In this document: in pieces, positions 35,009 through 46,907 of the stretch
Position numbering within the stretch: position 1 is the stretch's first letter
Layout: each line of letters opens with the position of its first letter
Source: Urechis unicinctus
Taxonomy: Eukaryota > Annelida > Polychaeta > Xenopneusta > Urechidae
Length of the DNA stretch: 64,000 bases
Reading direction: 5' to 3'
Assembly: GCA_034190875.2 (NCBI GenBank)
Contig: CM067343.1
Coordinates: 56,173,445 to 56,237,444 of the forward strand
Position numbers and translations under genes: made by a program
The notes under the pieces: model-generated
What the model was told of the DNA's origin: nothing
Database searches by the model: none
Seen by the model: only the letters and a program-made list of their open reading frames with translations

Positions 35009-38000
35009 ACATATAAACAGTTTGGGAACTGTATTTGCCTATTGTCAGTACGACTATGACGCAACCTAGCAATTGATAATCGTGCAGTATTGATGATGGC
35101 TTGCAAGTCATATTAAGTGATAGCCAGATAGAGTAATAAGGTAACGCCACAGGCAGGGACAATTAGGAATATCCCGCCTGGTGATTGAATATTAAAGCAA
35201 AAACAGAATACTTCTTGTCTGTTCGTTTAAACAATAGGACTGGATAGGGTAATCTTTGGCTCTTCTACATCGCTCGCTATTCGACTCAAGTTAGTGTCCA
35301 TAGTCCATGTTAAATGCTTGCAGTTGTCCTATGCATAAGTGTTTACTGATGTCATATATATTACGAAATATTCTTATCTATCATAGTAACAGAAACAAGA
35401 TTCGTATTATGAATGCCAACATAAAACGATCCGACGATAGAAGGGTTATGCTCGCATTATACTTTCATATGGTGCCGATAAACACTAGGAATGTTGCTAA
35501 AAAGGTTCTATTCCCAGCGTGTTTTTGCCAATTTTATCTTATAGTGGCAGTCTACTTAGTAACTGATATTTAACACATGACTGAGTATATTATCGTGACG
35601 CGAAATACTCGTTGATCACTTGAAGTTCCTCAACAGCGACCCAAATAGGACGTCATTAATGCCTGCATAAATATTTACATGAGAATGGCATCGGTAGTTA
35701 AATCATGCGATGATGTCATGAGTGTTTTGATTGATGATTCATAGTATAATCTGTTATCTGTGTTCGCTCTATTCCACCGCTATTTTAGCTCTTGTATGAT
35801 ATACAGCGAGTGAACGACACGCAGTTATGTAACAGCGGCTTTATTAATGTGCGTTTTGAAGTCGTCTATCTTTGGATGATTATAAGCTGCATCTCCGGAT
35901 GCTCATTATACCCCTCTTACATCACCGTTGCATCATGTCCGCTAGGATTAAACGATCTGGATTATGGGCTTTATCCATTTTAAAGTTAGGTTCTAGAAGC
36001 ATGTTTGATGTGGTTTACGAAGATGTTTCCATAAAGCGATCGATCCAGCGGCCTACTTAAGGTCACCTACTTCATGTTATTTATAAGTGGTTAAACACTA
36101 GCACTTTGAAGTAGGTTGCATAAAGTTGTAATGAACGAATCTGATCTGAGTGCCGCTCCATTGTGGGTGCTGATGTTCTTATTATGTTGTAATATACTGG
36201 AATAATATCGCTAGGGTATTGCACAAATCACTTTACATACGACCCTAATATTTTTACTCAAGTGCGAGAGCCAAAAACACGACTCATAACTTGCAACCCA
36301 GCGCATGAATGTCCGGAAGCTATTGGCAAATGCTTTTAAGCTTATTAGCAGAAAATTTCAACTGCTGTCTAAAGGTAATAATATCTAACAACCATGGCGG
36401 GCTCCGATGAAAGAAATTATCATGTCGTAATTGAACGCAAAAGTAAATAAGGCGGTTGAGGTTATCTACCTCATTCATTTGTTTCTCAAAATGTATATGT
36501 TAGCCAATAGTATACCACGCACCTAGAATATGCAAATCTGGCTTAGACATATATGGAATGGTTGAGAGGCGATCTGCAAATGTTTGGCTACGTTACGAAC
36601 ACAGATGATATTCGGTAAAGTTTACTTCCTGTTAAGCCGACAGGACGCCGTAGATATTCTCTGCAGGTATGCAAACAGTCGATTACATGGCAAGCATATT
36701 TTATAAATGGATTTCTCAGTTTTGTAGTTAATTTGTGATAATGGGAACAATGTTTCGGCAAAACCTTGGGCTAGGAAATAACTATGGCGAAAACAATGTT
36801 TGCGTATCATGCTGTGAACCGACGCAGCAATCGCATCACTGTATAAGTGCATTGGAACTATTTATTATTATCTTCTATTTAACAACCAGCTTTTTGCTCT
36901 TGCATTCTACTGCCTTGCAGTCTAGAATGGCTGTTACTTACGTTTTATCATGTATAAAAGCATTCTCTTCGACGCATGTATATGTCCGAATACTAGTCGC
37001 ATCTGCGTTTTGATACAAATTAATTCGTACTATATGATTTAACTTTTCAATTTCTGTTTAGAACCGACCATCCCATGGTCAGAAATGCACGTAAATAATC
37101 CAGATAGTCATTTCCGATTTGGATATAAACATTTAATATCCGTCGATACGAGTACTTGTTGGCCGCTTTCCCTGTGATGCGTATTATCCTATAAGCACTC
37201 GCGATGGTTAAAAGCAGTTCCATGTAGTTAGTCAATCGCGTGTTACTTTGCACACGCGGGCACTAACGAAATGGAATATATGTAATCAAAAAGAATGATA
37301 ACGAAATGGAACTTCAAGATAAAGGAATAAGGAATACAGTTTAAAATGTTTGGATTCAAACATCAATTATACTGTCATAACGAGCATTAGATGAAGAGCA
37401 TATAAAACATTTTCAGAATTACTTGTAAAAACAAGTGGCAGGTTCAAAATGATCCAGCAACTTATTTTCCATCTAAATATTGAGTTTGGAATTTCATAAA
37501 CCTCCCCTACTTGTATTAGCAAAGTTGGAATTGTTCAATATAATTGAAAGCCACGTAGTCCAATAATGTGAGCACATTCCAACAAATGCAGTTTATCAGA
37601 ATAACAATCGACATTGGGTAAACACAAAAATCAGGAACCGATCAGATCTCATTACCCGCTGTCACTGGAAGTATAATTATTGATTCGTTCATTGTATAGC
37701 TTTCAATGCCCACACATTGCCTTAACACATGGGACACGGAACAAAACTGATGCCTACAATTGGGGAACACTTTGCCTTGTAGCAATATCATAGGATGGTC
37801 ACAGCACGATTTTTCAATTTTCTGAAAGACAACCCAAGCGCAGTGTCTTGTGACCGCGTCCCTAAATTTCTTTCTGAATTGAATGCTAGTAACATTGCAA
37901 TCTGAATACACTTCCCCATTTTTCTTCAATAAACGATACAGTATATGTCGTGTTGCGATACAGATAGCATTCAAGTACGCCAGATACCATCTTTTTAGCG

Positions 38001-38244
38001 AGCAGGAGGCAAATTGGATTCAGCCTGCGGTGGTGTGGTGGCTTACGTTACTGAGTTGCAACCATCAAAAATTAGCTATAGAAAGTGTGCCAAATGCGTG
38101 AGAAATATTTGTACACGTTAATTTCCAGAGATTACCATCTATCATTGTTAGTGACAGGAGGTTTACGGACACATGAATAGGTACAAGCATTCCAGTGCGG
38201 TCGAGTAGTTTTGCTTATATATACAGACACACGAACAAGGGAAA

Positions 38245-38900
38245 AACAGCGTAAATATCTTTAATACAATACTCATCCTGATGATAAACCATACCGCCAA
38301 CTTACCATGGAAGCCATAAGCAATAAAGCCTACAATCTTTACACATTGTGCACAGAACAGCAGCTGTAGAAAATCTAGAGTGGCCCGTCCAGCATCACCC
38401 CTCCCCCCCCCACAACATTTTGATTATGTCGTACCATGTTATCCTAACTATGAAATATTCATGGCATTTCACTTTAAATCCGAGACTATTTTGGAAAATA
38501 TGACCAAACAAAGTATTCAGGGATATTCAGCAACTACCATGAAAGTTAAATATCAACATTCATAACTGCATTTTGTTGAATATTCATGCTCATTCATGCA
38601 GAACCACAAGACTTCGTTCATGTACCAATAGTCATGTTTACTGATAATGGTCATACAAGCAAGCTTGAGTGATCGTGATCGACCATGAACGTTACATGGC
38701 CCCTTTTACAACTGCAGATGAATAAATATTCATGTCTAACAACGCCAAGAATGCTTCACGTTGCTCTAGAAGGCTTGATTAATGAGTTATCAAATTAATT
38801 TATAATAGTAAAATCGGCAACCTTAAATATTCGTGATACACGATAAATGTTCAACGGCCTGCTCGTATCCCATAATGTGCACGAATATTCATATATAATT
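38245..38900. other. Non-coding stretch
   Basis: Unique sequence after the duplication, with a short poly-C tract near 38400. Nothing else supported. Confidence 0.5.
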
Positions 38901-39520
<620 letters not shown>

Positions 39521-40429
39521 AATATTGAATATCAATCAAGTGAGTTTGATGGCGCAAGGAAATTGTAAGCAATGAGTACATAGGCTGCGTGTATACAATT
39601 AGTTTACATACTGGCTTCAAGATGTCAACTTCTTTCTACTGAGCCAGGGTTTTTTTCCAGAGTGCTATTCTCGAGAGATAGTGATACACTGCTGGCTAGA
39701 CGAAGAGATCGGTTGATAAATAATGTTACTCATCGCTTTTTCAGGGCCACATATTAAGGTTAATGCTAGAAAAAAGTATGCAACTGATAGGCTGATCCTT
39801 GCTAAATGCTTAATACCATCATATTAACTAGATCCGATATCTATTATTCATGATTGCATCACAAACATACTGAACTGAATGCTTTCGACAACGATGCTAA
39901 TGTAAACACTTGCAATATATCAAAAAGACTCAGGTGAGTATGGTAATTTCTCTTAATTGCACTCCAATAATTCTGTAAAATAAATGCATTACTGGGCATA
40001 AGTGCGAATAGCACTGGTATTGTTTGTGATTTAGTCAAATACATTAAACGCTAGATAATCGGAACATTTAGGTATTTGGTATATAACCAATTAGTTGTAC
40101 TAAATGTTGCCTTTATAGTATTCAATGTAGATAAAGTTCGAATCAAGCGTTACATGTTGGGACAAAATCCATGATATTGGCCTGCGAATCTTTGATTGCA
40201 GCCTAAAAGGCGTAACTTATCATTAAGAGCACAAACACTGGCAATGCAACATTGTATGATCCGACGCAAGAACTAGCATGGGCCTGTAGGTGTCCCCTTA
40301 GTTAATGTGCAAGTATATTAATGTATGCATTTAAACTCATTCGCGAGCATCAGCGTATGTGCTGGCAGTAGACAATTGCTTTAGTGATAATTGAACGTGT
40401 TAACATATTGCCTTAGCAAGAAGCACTGC
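39521..40429. other. Non-coding stretch
   Basis: No supported coding or RNA feature. Confidence 0.5.
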
Positions 40430-40905
40430 AGGCTTTGACATATTCTGATACAATTAACCTCGTTGTTAAGCTGCTGAATAGTGATGTGGATAATTTGTGT
40501 TTGAATGGATGCCAATTCGCTTGTAATGTTTAACCATATCCTTGATCATTTTATCTATATAATTGCCGGACATAAACATATTTGTACCATCGGCAAAATA
40601 GTATAGGAAGTACATTAATCAAAAGGTTTCCTGTGTCATTTATATGGAGTAGGGAAAGAAGAGGCACAACAATGGATCCCTGAAGCACGCCACATTTCAC
40701 TTGATCGTATGCAGAATCTGTACATTTATAAGATACATATTGATACGTATTACCCAAATCGCTTGTATCCACTATAGAGCTGTACCTCCTATACCACACG
40801 CATTGAGTTTCTTAATTACAATATCATGATTCACTGTAATAAATGCCTTACTGATAACAATTCCTGACACTTCCTGACACTGAGTTCCTGACACTGAATT
40901 ACCTT
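40430..40905 (-). pseudogene. LINE (non-LTR retrotransposon) reverse transcriptase fragment
   Basis: Minus strand. From about 40850 it reads ISKAFITVNHDIVIKKL and GIGGTAL, then an in-frame TAG. In the next frame it reads VKCGVLQGSIVVPLLSLL with HIND. After another frame change it reads YFADGTNMFMSGNYID, which corresponds to the FADDT active-site box with the second Asp changed to Gly. This order of motifs is that of Jockey/CR1-type RT palms. The fragment is 5'- and 3'-truncated and dead. A short TTCCTGACAC triplication at 40859-40898 lies at its upstream edge. Confidence 0.75.
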
Positions 40906-41635
40906 TCTCATGGGCTGTTACATGTCTTCTATTAAATAGGTTAGTGCCAAGATGGTGGGAACCATATGTTGCCTGCTATCATTTGGGTGTTGACTGTTCG
41001 TTTGTCTGTGTGTTCTGACCGCAAATTGGTAATCAAGTAAGTTGCATATATCATAGATATGAATGGGCGTTTTCATGATAAATATAATATTAAAGATAAA
41101 CATGGGCCCCTTGGACTTTAAACTTAGGCAAGCATGCGCCGTGAATTTTATGTTTTTACCAAGAGAGTTTGTGTGTTTTATGATATAACTCGCTGTAAGA
41201 CAGACAAAAATGGTACCATTTTATTGTAATGCAAATAACATTCATTAGTGGTAATGTATAACTTCAATCAGTCTTGTTAACGTTTTTCATCTCTCTAGGG
41301 TGCATTTGTCATTGAATGATTGTGTAGCCTCCGAGAGGATTTCGTATAAAAAAAGGCTTATCGCATAACGGATTGGTTTCTTCAGAATGGGCGGATGTGG
41401 AGGTTTCCAGTCAAATGTTGTAAGTATGCCTGCTGATGGTTATATATATCATGTATAACGACAGTGCTCAATACAGTTAAGGGAGTTGTAAGTATAAAAT
41501 ATTGATGATAAAGTAGTTTGATAGCCACGCATGCTAAACATGAATCTTTAATGTCCTGAATTGTGATATGTTGCCACAATCTATAATTCTATGCATTGCT
41601 GGACCGAAACAAAACTGCCTATTTAATTTAATCCT
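40906..41635. other. Non-coding stretch
   Basis: No supported feature. It may include further unrecognisable LINE sequence. Confidence 0.4.
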
Positions 41636-41950
41636 TACAACGCCATATATCTGTTGCCGCACCATGAAATGTAGTGTGGTGATGCACAATACACACTACA
41701 GCTTGTTGAATGAACAACTTGAACTTCAAGTGCCGGGAATGTGCTAGGACCATGGGAGTTGCCGGCCGGCCGGGCATGTGACGGCAGGATAAGGGTGTAT
41801 ATGAGAAGAGACATGTGATACGTTTGTCTCTCATAGAGCTAAGAAGCTAGGGTATAAAACTGTTATACGCTAATGGGATGGATCTATAACACTGGTGGAT
41901 GATAGGGATAAGTTATGATGCTGGAGAGGAGAGATGGCACTCTCGTTTTC
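41636..41950 (-). mobile_element. Decayed LTR remnant related to the 59.6-kb element
   Basis: In the same order as the LTR at 59608-60102 it shows CAACTTGAACTT, CATGGGA, GTATATGAGAAGAGACATG, TAAGTTATGATG and finally ATGGCACTC. Identity outside these words is low. Strand is given to match the 59.6-kb element. It may be a solo LTR of a related family. Confidence 0.4.
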
Positions 41951-42397
41951 TAGTCGATTCACGCCCTTGAAGATTTACACTCTCTCACTCTATAACCAGC
42001 ATAAATAACTCTCCGCTCGACGATTAACCAGTATATTTGCTTATCGTAAGCAAATGCCAGTGTAATGAGTAAAAATGTGCAACTGTGTTCATGGCAGAAA
42101 AGGTTTTTATTATAATTATGAAGAGAAAACACCAACAATTCATCGACACTTAAACGAAAATTATGACACAAAATCCACATTCAATTAGCTATGCGCAAAA
42201 AGTAATCCACGTGATGTACATGCTTTTGTGGCTACACATTCGCTTGGCCAAACCCAATGCTTATAAATAAGCTGCTACTGATATATGTTACTTTATCGTA
42301 TTATTGGCGGTATGACCCCGAGCAAACATAATACATTCATGCGTTAGATGGAAGAGCGATTTATTGATGATTGCATTGCTTAAGCAACAATGGTCGT

Positions 42398-42571
42398 CAG
42401 GGGCGTAGCCAGGCTGAAAATGCAAACCACAGACGGGGGAGACTACAGCAACAGTAAAGTCTAATCCCCTTAGATTTTGACTTTGATGCCACTTTTGGCC
42501 ATATTTATTTTTTCACTTTTCTAATTGATGTTACACACGTGCGTACGTGCGTATCGCTGGCTACGCCCCTG
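42398..42571. mobile_element. hAT-like MITE (174 bp)
   Basis: Terminal inverted repeats start CAGGGGCGTAGCCAG at both ends (15 bp perfect). The flanking 8-mers ATGGTCGT (42390-42397) and CTGGGCGT (42572-42579) match at six of eight positions, as expected for an aged hAT 8-bp target duplication. No coding capacity, so it would depend on a hAT transposase elsewhere. Confidence 0.8.
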
Positions 42572-42579
42572 CTGGGCGT

Positions 42580-43314
42580 CATTGGAAATGCAAAACTACG
42601 ACGCAACATGCATATTCGATTGGGAAAAAAGCAACCGTGCCATGCATAATATATTGATATGAATTGAGACATACATTCGCGAATAAACGTCTACTCTGAC
42701 ATTGTCGTCATTTTTGTGCAGTCAGCAAACTTGATTGCACTAATGACTGTTTATACTGCATGAAGTGTTATTTGCATTGAACCTCAGAACAAGAATAATC
42801 TGCAGTCTTTATTACTCCTTTCTATAATCCAATTTAAAGATACATTTTTTTGGTGATCATTTTTGTGTACTTGCTAAAAAGACTTGTTTACATTCCGCTT
42901 TTGTTATAGCGATCAACGAATAATCGATGATTAATCGATATAGGCGCATTTAAACAGCCCCCCAACGTTGTCCACAAATGAATAGCGATCTGGATCAGTA
43001 ACCACGCACAACCTTACAATTTTCTGGTTTTCACTCAAACTTCGCCCAGTCTCACCTGAGGATGTATTGTGTGTTACATTAGGGTTAAAATTCACGTCCC
43101 GTCAAAAATAAGACATGGAACATTAGAACGGCCACAAAAACAGCTGAGGTCACCGATTCGACCCTACTTGTTTCTATTTCGTTACTGAACGCAGTAAGAA
43201 ATCGGTCGATGAATTTTTGTTCAAAACCGAATTTTGATGAGTTTTAATGAAATGCGCCTTTAAAACTAATTATCGTTGTGAATTGGTACTTGAATCGGTA
43301 TAAATATATATACG
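42580..43314. other. Non-coding stretch
   Basis: No supported feature apart from a TATA-like GTATAAATATATATA just before 43315. Confidence 0.4.
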
Positions 43315-43842
43315 ATGCAGCAGCTCGGCTCAGTAATTGTTGACAGTCTAGATTATTATTGCAAGAGAAACAGCATATGCGAAATGTTGTTTGGTTTATG
43401 GTTGTCAGCGATTAAATGTTGTACAGGAATATATCAATGTGCTTTTATTGTCTTAATGTTTGTACGGTCTAGTGCTCTTCTCAAGCTCATTAGACGGTCT
43501 TCGCTCCTCTTTATGACTAATTTACATACCCCATGCAGCCCACGAATCCTTCACGTCTTTGTTTTGATAGCGTTCTGTAGCAAATGCAAAGTACTGGTGA
43601 CTATGCATAGTAAGAAAGCACGTCTTAATTGGAAAATTTGTGGAACATTTAATAAACCAATTTACTGCTGTTTGACGGCTGTATTTACAATGTTCTTAGC
43701 CATCTTCACAACGTACACACACATATATACATCCAGATTAATTTCAACAAATAACCGTCTCTATGTGAGAAAACAAACCGGTTGTGATTGGGCCATTTTA
43801 AGATTATATTGTGAATGTTTTTGCATTGTGTTGTACATATAG
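43315..43842 (+). CDS. Unrecognised 175-codon open frame
   Basis: ATG (MQQLGSVIVD) 5 nt after a TATA-like tract, so the start context is poor for a normal 5' UTR. The frame is long for this AT-rich sequence and has hydrophobic patches (CAFIVLMFVRSSALLKLI, CCLTAVFTMFLAIFT) and many Cys. No domain is recognised. A chance frame or a decayed membrane-protein exon are both possible. Confidence 0.2.
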   Translation: MQQLGSVIVDSLDYYCKRNSICEMLFGLWLSAIKCCTGIYQCAFIVLMFVRSSALLKLIRRSSLLFMTNLHTPCSPRILHVFVLIAFCSKCKVLVTMHSKKARLNWKICGTFNKPIYCCLTAVFTMFLAIFTTYTHIYTSRLISTNNRLYVRKQTGCDWAILRLYCECFCIVLYI

Positions 43843-46822
43843 TGTATTGCCATTAACATTTGCAATAGTGGCATGATATTTCGTGACGGTGTTGGTAGCA
43901 GCATTTGCGTCTAAACAGTTAAGCTAACGTCACAACAATTAAAAACATGAGTGCGAAATTTACTCATTTATGATAACGTCGATTTTCGGTATTAGTATAT
44001 GCAATAATGATTCCGCATAGCCTCCCCGAATCATGAAACCATTTTAAGGAGATTAACCGCCAACCATCGGGTACATGATTTGACCAAATTAACCCAGTTG
44101 ACCTTGACTGCCAGTTAGCTTTAAATAAAGCATGTTTAGAGGTGGCGTTAATGAGGTTTATGTCACGCGTGAGACGGTTTTTTCCATAAATCCTCACTGC
44201 CCATTCCGTTGACCGTTAATTTACTCTGTCATGGATTGAACACATAACTAGCGCGTCTGTGCTATCTATGTCACAATAAATGCATAGTTGTTCAAATACG
44301 GTAGATGTGCTGCAGCTAGAGGTCGACCACACCGTTTGATAGATGATCAGAATGTAAAACCGCCTTTCGTGCAGCAGCCATACCTACAATTCAAGGGGAG
44401 TATTAATCAGAAGCAATGATATGATTGATGGGCAAACTGTTGTCGCACTATATGCTTCTGTTGTGGCGGTAGATATACAGTGAATGTGAAAGACTATAAT
44501 GAAATCTGCTTTATATTCCTAATCCAATATGTTTGAATGATAGGAAATTTGTTAATAAAGTGATTTAACATGATCTACGACCATTTTCTTTAATGTTACA
44601 TTGATTGCAAATGCGATATTAATTGTATAATTGACAAGACGACTTAACAGTTGTCAAGTGTTATTATTGATCTTTCATCAATTGCAAAGGAAACATTATT
44701 TTGGCATTTAGTATATTACATTAGTAATATTTTTTGTAACAAATAGACAAACCAGCGATCAACGTATGAAAAATCGTTTATGAGATCTGCAAAATTGTAC
44801 CTAATAAACGCTAGTTAACGACATTGAACACATGATCCAAATTAGTTACTGCTTAACTCCTGTCTGTATCTATACTGACAGAAGTAATGAAGTTGATGAT
44901 ATAACTCGTCATTTAGTGCTAAACAATCATATCAGATTCGTACTTTTCGACGGAAAGGTGTGTAGTCTATGTTAGCATTCAAGGTTTTAAAAAGGCCTTT
45001 AATACGTATGAAAGGTGAATAGAAGGGACCAGCAAGAATCGCGTATTGCACATTGTATTAATGAAACGTTATTTCCAAAAGTCAGAGTTGGTTTCTACCG
45101 TATATTAGATAACTATTGATGCATATGATTCACCCCACAACACACTGCCGATCAAAATGCAAATTAGCTTATATATGATGAGCTGTAAAAATACAGAAGC
45201 AATCCTGTACAATATTGCCCAATAAGGAAATAAACCGCTATCACTCGGGTCTATGGCATATATCCTTGGTATAACTGCAGGGATCGCCACAAAGTAACAA
45301 GCACATGCACAGCGGCCGATTTGGTAGAGCAACTAAAGATAATATAATTGTTTATAGATATATCATAAATCACAGTTAAACAAATAATAATATGCATGCA
45401 TTTCTACAGTTTGTGATTGCCACAATCAAAGAGCTTGTGGTTGGGCAAAATGCTCTGAGAAAACCATGTGTCTATGATTTCTACTGGCAAATCTATACAC
45501 ATATGTGATGGGACAATCTTTCTAGTCTAAAACGCAAATGGTTGAATATTTCATTGTCTTAGTTTCTTGCGCCGTACAACTAAATACAACTACCAAGTAA
45601 CTTGCTATTTAACTTTTTTACGAATAGTGGTCGTGCATTATTGACAAGTTTGGGTTATTTTTTATATGTAACCTGACTGGGCGACGATGACGGTGAAATG
45701 GGTCCTAATAGGCCATTATAATGCCGATCAATGCTTAGTGGCGATGCTGCGTGATTCGGTGAGATGTACTCTTAATTCGAATCACATACCAAATCAGTGG
45801 GGTAATATAGGTAACCACATTTACTGTAAGGATCGTATAGCTAGTGTCTTATAAACCTGATCACATGCATACACAAAACAACTGGCACAGGTAGAGTATG
45901 AGGTCGGACCGCCCAAAAAGCTGCTAAATTCTTTAACGACTATGTCTATTGGTACGATGCGAATCTGTTATAGATTGTCTTTGAAGTCGAATATGAAATT
46001 TACTCGCACACTCTCCGATATTTATCAACTGGGCACACATGGATAATATTACTATAACTGGTGTCACTTAGTTATAGGCGACAAATTGTTGAAGCCTTGT
46101 TGGATAACAAAGGGTTATATTTTGAGGCTGTCATCGTCCGCTTAAGAAATACAAGCATTACAATATATTTCAATGTTTAAAACTGCCATTTAATATCGTA
46201 TAAACATACGATAAAATTATCATTGAAACAAGTTATCTGCAGCATATAATATATGAAAAGCAGATATTACGTTTTGACTGTTGATAAACTGAAACAGACG
46301 ATTGTGCTCATTCAGGTTTGCACAATTATACATACTGCACGCTTAATACAATATTCCTCTGCATTGGAATTGCACTTGCATGTTGCCTTGCCCTCCCATT
46401 TTCATTACTGTCAAGGCTCGCTTAGCATTTGATTGGTTTCGGCAAAATATTATTCAAAATCTACATGATCAAGACACCCACATCCATGTCTTGAAGTGAA
46501 AAAGAGCTCGCCGACTTCGCAGGTTCTTGAAATAAGCTATAGTACACCTACTAACATCGTTTAATCTATGATACGTTTTTACTTGTCACTACTCTTGCTC
46601 TGAAAAGCGAACCTTTGAGGGTATACATTCTGTAAGACATTTGGACCCCCTTGCCTGTACCAAAATAACATTCATTATAAATACCCGTGTTTCAAAAGGG
46701 AATAATTCGCGAACGGCTCTCGCAAAATGAGGTGTTTATATTGATTCAATGAAAGATCATATAAATGCTGATGCCCTGTGAAAACAAAAAGATTGCTGTT
46801 TCAATCATTTGTGTCATTTGAA
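43843..46822. other. Non-coding stretch
   Basis: About 3 kb with no recognised coding frame, RNA gene or repeat. Only short, random-looking open frames. Confidence 0.5.
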
Positions 46823-46907
46823 CATCGAACCATTGGAACGTTATTCCCAAATAACATAGGGTTCAGATAATCGTGTTTTTTGGGAATATCGCTCCAATGG
46901 TTTGATG
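46823..46907. ncRNA. Pre-miRNA-like long hairpin
   Basis: An 85-nt inverted repeat. The left arm begins CATCGAACCATTGGAACG, and the right arm ends CGCTCCAATGGTTTGATG. It pairs over about 34-35 positions with three mismatches and a few G-U pairs, around a loop of about 15 nt (46858-46872). Size, arm length and loop suit a miRNA precursor. A tiny MITE without visible target duplication is the alternative. Confidence 0.45.

Larger units (their letters stand above)
29617..38244. repeat. 8.1-kb tandem duplication, copy 2
   Basis: Direct repeat of 21546-29612, separated from it by TTAG (29613-29616). It is about 560 bp longer, nearly all because of the insertion and AT expansion at 34391-35008. 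It also has about two extra minisatellite units and a 16-bp deletion near 32153. Confidence 0.95.

Noticed and set aside
21546-38244. The two 8-kb repeats as LTRs of a giant element
   Set aside because: They are directly adjacent (4 bp apart), have no TG/CA ends, primer site or internal region.
45280-45330. tRNA-like words (for example TTTGGTAGAGCAACT)
   Set aside because: No matching B box or cloverleaf could be built around them.
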